Of a stretch of DNA of 64,000 nt, positions 58,176-64,000 are shown piece by piece. The DNA is from Furcasterigmium furcatum (Eukaryota; Ascomycota; Sordariomycetes; Glomerellales; Plectosphaerellaceae). Position 1 is the stretch's first letter; each line of letters opens with the position of its first letter. The position numbers and the translations under genes are program-made. The notes beneath the pieces were generated by a model that saw only the letters and a list, made by a program, of their open reading frames with translations, searched no databases and had not been told where the DNA came from. The stretch is from contig BCIA01000001.1 in assembly GCA_001599815.1 (NCBI GenBank), positions 748,934 through 812,933 on the forward strand, given 5' to 3'.

Positions 58176-59960
58176 TTACTTCTTGTAGTTCGACACTCCT
58201 CCGAGCACTATATCCAGGGATCCGTAGTCCAGCGACGAGTCGAGATGGAGCTTATCCATGGCGACATCGTCCAACTCGTCACTCATCGGGCTCGAGGTTT
58301 CCATCGTCGAGCTGCTCGGCGTGGGGGACGGTTCGCACATGAGATTGTGTTGCCTCTGACCCGCTTCCTGTTCCGGCTGCGGTGGTGAGCCAATTTCGTC
58401 GAAGCTGAGCGTATCGGGGTTGTACTTTGCGAGTCTGCCCTTCTGGTTGACAAGGAACGGGCCGTCCGCCGAGTCTGGCGGGTACACTGGGGAGTTGGCG
58501 AAAGGTGGCTGGAGGGGAAAAGGTACCGGAAGCGGCTCCGAGGGGTACTCCCAGGTCGGGTCCTCGAGGATGATGCGGATGACGTCGATGGTAGACTGGG
58601 CCTGGACGACGGCCAGGGGCATGGCGAGGTAGGGAGCAGCCCAGGCGCGGACAGCCGGGGTCTGGGTGTTGAGGAGAAAGTGGGAGATGCTCGGGATCTC
58701 GCGGTCCGCGATGCCTTTGGTCCACCATATGTCTTGGATGAGTTTGACGAACATGAGGTAGTGCGACATGATGAGAAGGGCGCGGGGCCGGCGGGCAGTC
58801 GCAAGCCTTATGAAGCGTTCCGGGAGGAAGGTGAACCAGGTAAGGACCCGGAGGTTGAGACGGGGACCGGGGGCGTTGGTGCGCAGTTCCCGGTGGAGAG
58901 AGCCGACGAACTGGAGGGCTTTATAATAGGCCGTGCGTGTGGCCTCAGGGTCGTCGTCAGTGTCATATTCGTCGAGGCCCGGAAGCGGAGACGCAGAGGA
59001 GACGGAAGATGCGACGAGGAAGAGGAGACTGTTGGGGATGTGGAGGGAAGACTGATCGAGGTCGACGGGCGGGCGGAAGAAGAGCTGGACCATGCCGGAC
59101 TCCCAAAGGGCCTTGGGCGAGATGATGCTGAAAATGATGGCGATGCCACGCCAGAGGACCATCCAATCAAGGATGAAGAGGTCCTTTCCGTCGGGCTCGC
59201 GGAAGGTCTGGGAGGCGATACCTATGAGGAGCAGGGAGCAGGCTAGGAGAGCGGGATATGTGTCTGGCGTAGCATTTTCAACGGCGTGGCGGTATCCCTC
59301 GAAGGCACGGGCTCGGTAGCGGAGGACTCGCTGAGGGTCAATATCTGGAATGAGTTGATTGGCGTCCGCCTTGTGCGTGATCTGGATGGCGGAGAGGCCG
59401 AGGATGGTGTCCATGAGGAAGGGGTGACGGAAGGCGTGTCCAGGGATCTTGACCTTGAGAATGTCATCAACCTCGACTCGTGCGCCGTCACGGCCGGTGA
59501 GGAAAGATGAGAAGGTGTGAGTGGTATAGAACCACATGAGCTTGAGGTCGATAGCATCGCTGACGGGCTGAGGGATGAACAGGGGCTCCTGTATGACGCC
59601 GATCGATGCGCCGAGGTCGTTGAAGTTGGCCAGCGGTGAGGTCCGCTGAGGGAGGAGTTCTTGGTTCACAGCAGGTGACTGTGAACTCGAAGGGGACAAT
59701 GGCCGCCGTTGGGATGAGGCGCCGGCTTGTGCGGCAGTTGGGGCTGGAGGGAGAGGATAGACGCAATCGACCTTGCGAAGGACACAATTACTGCAGGCGG
59801 GGCGAGCCTCGTTGCACTTTACCTTGCGCGTCTTGCAGTTCTTACATCCAGCGCGAGACTTCTTGTGAGGGCGTTTCGTGTGATACGGCCTGGCAGTGGT
59901 GCCGCCGGAGAAGTCGAGGTCAGCGTCCATATTGGGATATGTGTGCTGTAGCCAGGACAA
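58176..59960 (-). CDS. Zn(II)2Cys6 transcription factor, UPC2/ECM22-like
   Basis: Fungal-specific nuclear regulator. Single frame of 594 aa; the start could also be Met11 (59930). Residues 39-66 form a canonical binuclear zinc cluster with Cys39, 42, 49, 56, 59 and 66 in C-X2-C-X6-C-X6-C-X2-C-X6-C spacing, preceded by a basic HKKSR stretch. The linker is Pro/Ser/Gln-rich. Residues about 140-480 are helical and resemble the C-terminal fungal transcription factor domain of sterol-type C6 factors, with long Leu-rich segments (PALLACSLLLIGIASQTF). The C-terminus is acidic and Ser-rich (SSSTMETSSPMSDELDDVAM), a possible activation region. Sterol regulation is only inferred from the type of zinc-cluster; targets are unknown. 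Confidence 0.85.
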   Translation of the reverse strand: MSWLQHTYPNMDADLDFSGGTTARPYHTKRPHKKSRAGCKNCKTRKVKCNEARPACSNCVLRKVDCVYPLPPAPTAAQAGASSQRRPLSPSSSQSPAVNQELLPQRTSPLANFNDLGASIGVIQEPLFIPQPVSDAIDLKLMWFYTTHTFSSFLTGRDGARVEVDDILKVKIPGHAFRHPFLMDTILGLSAIQITHKADANQLIPDIDPQRVLRYRARAFEGYRHAVENATPDTYPALLACSLLLIGIASQTFREPDGKDLFILDWMVLWRGIAIIFSIISPKALWESGMVQLFFRPPVDLDQSSLHIPNSLLFLVASSVSSASPLPGLDEYDTDDDPEATRTAYYKALQFVGSLHRELRTNAPGPRLNLRVLTWFTFLPERFIRLATARRPRALLIMSHYLMFVKLIQDIWWTKGIADREIPSISHFLLNTQTPAVRAWAAPYLAMPLAVVQAQSTIDVIRIILEDPTWEYPSEPLPVPFPLQPPFANSPVYPPDSADGPFLVNQKGRLAKYNPDTLSFDEIGSPPQPEQEAGQRQHNLMCEPSPTPSSSTMETSSPMSDELDDVAMDKLHLDSSLDYGSLDIVLGGVSNYKK

Positions 59961-60668
59961 GTCTGAGAGCCGACTGAGTCACGACAGCCCTGGTGAGTGT
60001 GCTAAAGGGGTTTTGGCATCCCCCGAGGCAAACGGGGTGTATATTACTGCCAGACGGAGGAGGCCCGGAGTTGACTGAGGAGCCGTTGCGCCGTGTGATG
60101 AATGTGTGATGTGGTAGGTGTAGGCAGCGGGGCGCGAATGGGCCTTTGGTTTGAGGAGTCGGGGGCCTGCAAGTTGTGAAGCCTCCCTGTGTCTGTATGC
60201 TCATTAACCATGTCACCGGATGGTGGTGATCGTTGGCGAGGCCGAAGACGACTACTACGGCTGAGACGGGATGGGACGATCAGGAAACGACATCTATGGG
60301 CCACCGACGAGACGAGGCGGAAACGGCTTACACGCGTCACTACTTACCTACCTACCTTAATGTTCGGAGTCTCATGCGCTAGGTACCCTTCACTAAGGCT
60401 GTGCACCGCCTGAACGAGCCGCCCTACAGGCAAGAGGAACCCCCAGAACGGAGTCCCCTCGGCAGGTCGGGTCTGACCCGAGCCTTCAATCTGGCAGCCT
60501 GGAGCTCAGTCCGAGCCCTCCGAATCAGACGCAGCACGTGACTTCGCGATTTGGGGCACCTCCCGAGTCCAAGCAGTCGCGACACGCCAACTGAAGCGAA
60601 CTTGTGTGGAAGCCCTCCAGCGGGAATCCCTCCCAGGTCAGAACCAACGACTCCCCAATGCGCCGACA
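59961..60668. promoter_or_regulatory. Divergent promoter region Zn2Cys6 factor / ORC5
   Basis: 708-nt divergent spacer. CACGTGAC lies at 60535-60542, 134 nt before the ORC5 start. TACCTACC-type repeats sit at 60345-60357 and 60380-60388. No supported gene. Confidence 0.5.
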
Positions 60669-62226
60669 ATGCCCTCACTCTTCCAGCTTCCCGATGAGCT
60701 GCTTATTTCACCTCTCCTTGGAAGATTCCCCTGCCGCGATCTCCAGATTCGATCTCTGTCCACACTTCTCTCTGTAAGCTGCGGATCCCCTCCAAACACC
60801 AAGCTTTTGTTTGACACAATAGCTGACCTCCGTCCAGCCCAGTGCAGCTCCCTGTCGCAACATAGTCCTCTACGGAACCGAAGCCACCGGAAAGTCAAGC
60901 ATAGTCGATGCTCTCCTCCACGGATTGGCCAGATCCCCCACGTCAGCAAACGACTCCGACACCCTGCGATATGCCATCCTCAACTCTGTCCAGTGCATCA
61001 CCGCACGCCATCTCTTTGAGAGAACCCTCAGCGCCGTCGCAGATGCCCTTGAGTGGGAGCAACGCCCGAAGCGATGTGAGTCGGTCGCTCAGCTGACTGT
61101 CGAGCTCTCCAAAATGCTCAAATACACCTCTCGACCTGACGGCTGGAGGTTTGTCCTGGTCTTCGACTCGATTGACCGCCAGCGGGATGCTTCCGCCTTG
61201 CTTCTCCCTGCTCTCGCTCGGCTTTCTGAGGTGGTAAGTATTGCAGCCGCTTTGCATGCGCCATCCTATCCTAATACTTTCTAGATCCCATGCCTGACCT
61301 GCGTCTTCGTCCTCACCTCGCCCCCGGCTGGCTTCCTCCGATTCTCCTCCGCGCCTCACATCCATTTCCCTAATTACTCGAAGGCCGACTTTGTCAAGAT
61401 CCTCTCCGCCACGCCACCAGATACTTTGCCGACGACCACACGAGATGACACCCTCTTCCTCTGGCCTCGCTTCTGCAACGCCGTCCACGACTCACTGACC
61501 TCGGCCGCCTCTCGCACGCTGCCCTCCTTTCGCCACGCCTGCCAAGCACTCTGGCCGCGATTCACAGCCCCTGTTCTTGCCGGCACTCATGGCCCCCGGG
61601 AATTTTCGAAACTCGTCATCGCCGCTCGAGTCCACTTCCAGGACGAGTCCCTGCTGAACCCAGGCATCATCTCTGTCACAAAGTCTGCGACGAAATCCAC
61701 CAGCTCGGCTGCTTCTGCACCTGCAGCCTCCGCCCCGGCACTCATCGCTCTGCTTCCCACGACAGCCCGTCTTCTTCTTCTTGCCGCCTACCTCGCTTCC
61801 CATAACGCCTCAAAGCACGACCTGACCCTCTTCTCCACCTATCATCACGGCCGCCGTCGTCGCCGTGGTGGCGGCTTCATTGGGCCCCGCTCGGCAGGCA
61901 CCCGGGGGCCGAAACATCGCAAAATCTCTCGCAAACTCCTCGGCGCCCACGCCTTTGTTCTCGAGCGCATGATGGCCATCTTCGCATCAGTGAGGAGTGA
62001 GTGGGCGTCGTCGGACGGCGGCTCCGCCGTTGGCGCCGCAGGGCTGGATGCCGACGTTGGCATGGCCTTGTCAACGCTCGCAAGCCTGCGACTACTCGTG
62101 CGAGTCGGCACAGCGGCTGACTTGCTGGACAGAGGAGGCAAGTGGCGTATCAATGTTGGCTGGGAGGTGATTCGAGGCGTGGGACGGAGTATCGGCGTCG
62201 AGATAGAGGACTGGCTCATCGACTGA
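60669..62226 (+). CDS. ORC5: Origin recognition complex subunit 5
   Basis: AAA+-like subunit of the nuclear complex that marks replication origins and loads MCM2-7. Exons 60669-60773, 60838-61233 and 61285-62226 give 480 aa (yeast Orc5 is 479). Intron 1 ends just before PSAAPCRNIVLYG; the P-loop GTEATGKSS is at about residues 48-56, and the Walker B-like VLVFDSIDR near residue 157. The C-terminal ORC5_C helices follow, with a basic insertion HHGRRRRRGGG. Both splice sites have GTAAG donors and YAG acceptors. Confidence 0.93.
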
Positions 62227-62810
62227 GAATGCAGCAGACAACGATACCATGATACCCAGAAGAAATGAATCCTTCCTCATCTTTCAGAAGCAGAAATGAT
62301 CATGACGGCGACTATCACTGTATCTCTCGCTATTGAAGGGCGTCGTCCAGACACCCTCAGAATTCCCATTTCGTTCAACGTAGGTATTGTTATGTCAACC
62401 CAACTCCATTAATTGCCTGGGCCATAGTCAAAGACCGTCTTGGTATCGTAGCCTCTCTCCATACCCAACATGGCCAGACTCACGTACATGAATGCGCCCG
62501 CAGAGTCTCGATAAGTACCCAAACATACAAACGCCAAATCCAGCTCTATGATTTCTTGCGCGTGCGGATTCTATGCAGTTTTCTGTATCTCATACAACAC
62601 GCAACATCCCAGCCTGATGCAGGCACGTCGTATCGCCCTTGTCCCGTCCGATTCTCGTGATCATACGCCTCGAGCCAGCGGGGAACGGCATTCAAAGAAA
62701 GAAGGTAGAAAAAGTCCAGGACATGGAAAGGCCCGGAAAAAGGCCCTAGATATGGCACCAGAAGACAGCCAGGGATCCCCTGGTACGGTAAAGCACGACA
62801 CCCAAACCCT
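62227..62810. other. Convergent 3' region ORC5 / transporter
   Basis: 584 nt between convergent stop codons with no supported frame. It probably contains both 3' UTRs. Confidence 0.5.
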
Positions 62811-64000
62811 CTATAGCCCGACCTTGCCGTCGCCCGCGCGCCAGGTATCCTCCTGCTTCGTGCCGGGCGCGAGCCACGCCGCGGTCCCGTTGACGTGGCC
62901 CTTGTAGAAGCCGTTCCCGTCTGTCTTCTTCAGCTCGTCGCCCGGCGAAGGGAAGTTGGCGGCCGCCGACGTGGTCAGGGGGCTATCGAACACGGGTGTG
63001 TTCTTGGACGTGATGACAGCGTCGCGTACGTTGAGGGGCAGGAGGGGATCGTCCTTCGTCTCCATGGAGCGGGCTTTGCGGTCGGCCTTGTCGCGGTCAT
63101 GAGTGCGGTCGTAGAGGTAGAGGCCCAGGAAGGTCAGGCCGATGCCGACACCCTGGATTGGGGTGGTGGAGCTCTGGAACCAGATGATGGCGACGACGAT
63201 TACGAAGACGCGCTTGAGCAGACTCGCAACGGAGTAGGTCACGGGTGAGACCATGGAGAGCAGGATGAAAGCAAGGATGTTCTGCGCGAAGTGCGAGACG
63301 CCGTTGAAGATGAACTCAAGCATCAGGCGGCCGTGATCGAAGCTGCCGGCCTTTTCGCTCAACGAGACAGTACCATCCTGCATCAGCTCGCCGAGGATTC
63401 CGATGCCCTCGGACCAGAACCAGATGGGTGCCGTGAAGCAAAAGGCCATGCCGGAGGAGTAGCAGAGCAGGTTAAGCTTGTCGAGCTTCTGGGACTTGGC
63501 AGACATACCAGCCGCCTCTGCCTTTGCAGCCTCGTTGAAGAGCTGCTTGGAGACGATGTTCTGCACGACGAAGACGATGGTGGCGAAGAGCGCGTAGAGG
63601 AGGCCGAGGAACTCGCCGCCGTATTCGCTGTGTTTTCCTGAGCAGGCGAGCATGACGCCCATGGTCAGGGGGACGAGGGACAGGTACGTATTTGTCGAAT
63701 AGCGGATGTTGTAGACGAATCGGTAGGCGAGGACGGTGAAGAGCGGGGAGAGGCCCTTGATGGTGTGGACAAGAGAGACGGGGATCTTGGACGTGGCGAC
63801 GGAGCTGAGGAGGTGGCCGAAGATCTGGAAAGCGGCGAGGGGCATGGTTGTCATGACGACTTCGCGGGAGGGGTAACGGATGCCGTGCCTAAGGGCCGGG
63901 ACGTTGACTTTCAGTCGCGGGAACAGCGAGGCCAGCCACGCGAGCAGCAGGCAGTACGTGGAGACGAAGGCGAACTGGATGAGGGTGAGGGTCGCGGGTT
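62811..64000 (-). CDS. SLY41-like triose-phosphate-family transporter, 5' truncated by window edge
   Basis: Multi-pass nucleotide-sugar/triose-phosphate-type (DMT superfamily) transporter of the ER-Golgi system. The minus-strand frame is open from the stop at 62811 to the right edge, so the start lies outside. The internal ATG at 63854 is not the start: conserved-looking sequence (RLKVNVPALRHGIRYPSREVV) continues upstream. Visible are hydrophobic helices FAFVSTYCLLLAWLASLF, LAAFQIFGHLLSS, SLVPLTMGVMLACS, LLYALFATIVFVVQN, LAFILLSMVSPVTYSVASLL and FVIVVAIIWF, and the TPT-family core TSKIPVSLVHTIKGLSPLFTVLAYR. The C-terminal tail is hydrophilic and probably cytosolic. The yeast relative Sly41 suppresses loss of Ypt1; symbol-level orthology is inferred from these motifs. 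Confidence 0.85.
   Translation of the reverse strand, partial: PATLTLIQFAFVSTYCLLLAWLASLFPRLKVNVPALRHGIRYPSREVVMTTMPLAAFQIFGHLLSSVATSKIPVSLVHTIKGLSPLFTVLAYRFVYNIRYSTNTYLSLVPLTMGVMLACSGKHSEYGGEFLGLLYALFATIVFVVQNIVSKQLFNEAAKAEAAGMSAKSQKLDKLNLLCYSSGMAFCFTAPIWFWSEGIGILGELMQDGTVSLSEKAGSFDHGRLMLEFIFNGVSHFAQNILAFILLSMVSPVTYSVASLLKRVFVIVVAIIWFQSSTTPIQGVGIGLTFLGLYLYDRTHDRDKADRKARSMETKDDPLLPLNVRDAVITSKNTPVFDSPLTTSAAANFPSPGDELKKTDGNGFYKGHVNGTAAWLAPGTKQEDTWRAGDGKVGL

Noticed and set aside
1..64000. CRISPR arrays, phage or plasmid features, insertion sequences
   Set aside because: No spaced direct repeats, integrases or transposases were seen, and the intron-rich eukaryotic genes rule out a prokaryotic source.

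Overview
The window is nuclear DNA of a filamentous ascomycete (Pezizomycotina, most likely Sordariomycetes). The evidence is short introns of about 48-90 nt with GT/AG ends and CTAAC-like branch points, GC-rich coding sequence with C-ending codons, pyrimidine-rich leaders, recurrent TACCTAGGTA-type intergenic palindromes, and a gene set typical of the group (Zn2Cys6 factor, MHYT protein, RGS protein, MUS7/MMS22, large ULP1 protease). Genus cannot be fixed from the sequence alone. Nothing bacterial, viral or transposon-like was recognised.

Layout, left to right: (1) 1.9-4.1 kb, a phenol 2-monooxygenase-type flavoprotein with four exons; (2) 4.9-8.9 kb, a ULP1-type SUMO protease with three exons; (3) 8.9-15.5 kb, a 6.6-kb stretch with no gene I can support, ending in a CT-rich leader; (4) 15.5-17.4 kb, an RGS-domain protein whose reading frame seems to continue past one TAG; (5) 18.0-20.0 kb, TFIIH core subunit TFB1 (minus), divergent from (6) 21.2-24.4 kb, 2-oxoglutarate dehydrogenase E1; (7) 24.8-26.2 kb, CIA1/CIAO1 WD40 protein (minus); (8) 26.2-30.6 kb, gene-poor with a 30-nt G run; (9) 30.6-33.4 kb, MHYT membrane protein; (10) 34.2-36.3 kb, mitochondrial FAD glycerol-3-phosphate dehydrogenase; (11) 36.5-39.7 kb, predicted mitochondrial AAA+ ATPase (minus); (12) 40.0-46.7 kb, MUS7/MMS22 genome-stability protein (minus, five exons); (13) 47.2-47.5 kb, a small two-exon membrane protein; (14) 48.3-49.2 kb, cytochrome c oxidase subunit IV/5; (15) 49.7-52.1 kb, glycogen branching enzyme (minus, seven exons, one GC-AG intron); (16) 53.1-54.9 kb, mitochondrial ClpX; (17) 55.6-57.5 kb, F1-ATPase beta; (18) 58.2-60.0 kb, Zn2Cys6 factor (minus), divergent from (19) 60.7-62.2 kb, ORC5; (20) 62.8 kb to the right edge, a SLY41-like triose-phosphate-family transporter (minus, 5' truncated).

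Most genes are single-copy housekeeping functions. The middle 36 kb is rich in nuclear-encoded mitochondrial proteins (KGD1, GUT2, the AAA+ ATPase, COX5, ClpX, ATP2), and several of their upstream regions carry CCAAT and CACGTGAC elements, which suggests shared respiratory regulation. I found no obviously novel system. The best leads are the small TM protein, the degenerate N-terminal AAA module of the 1,058-aa ATPase, the RGS C-terminal continuation, the GC-AG intron, and the shared CACGTGAC octamer.
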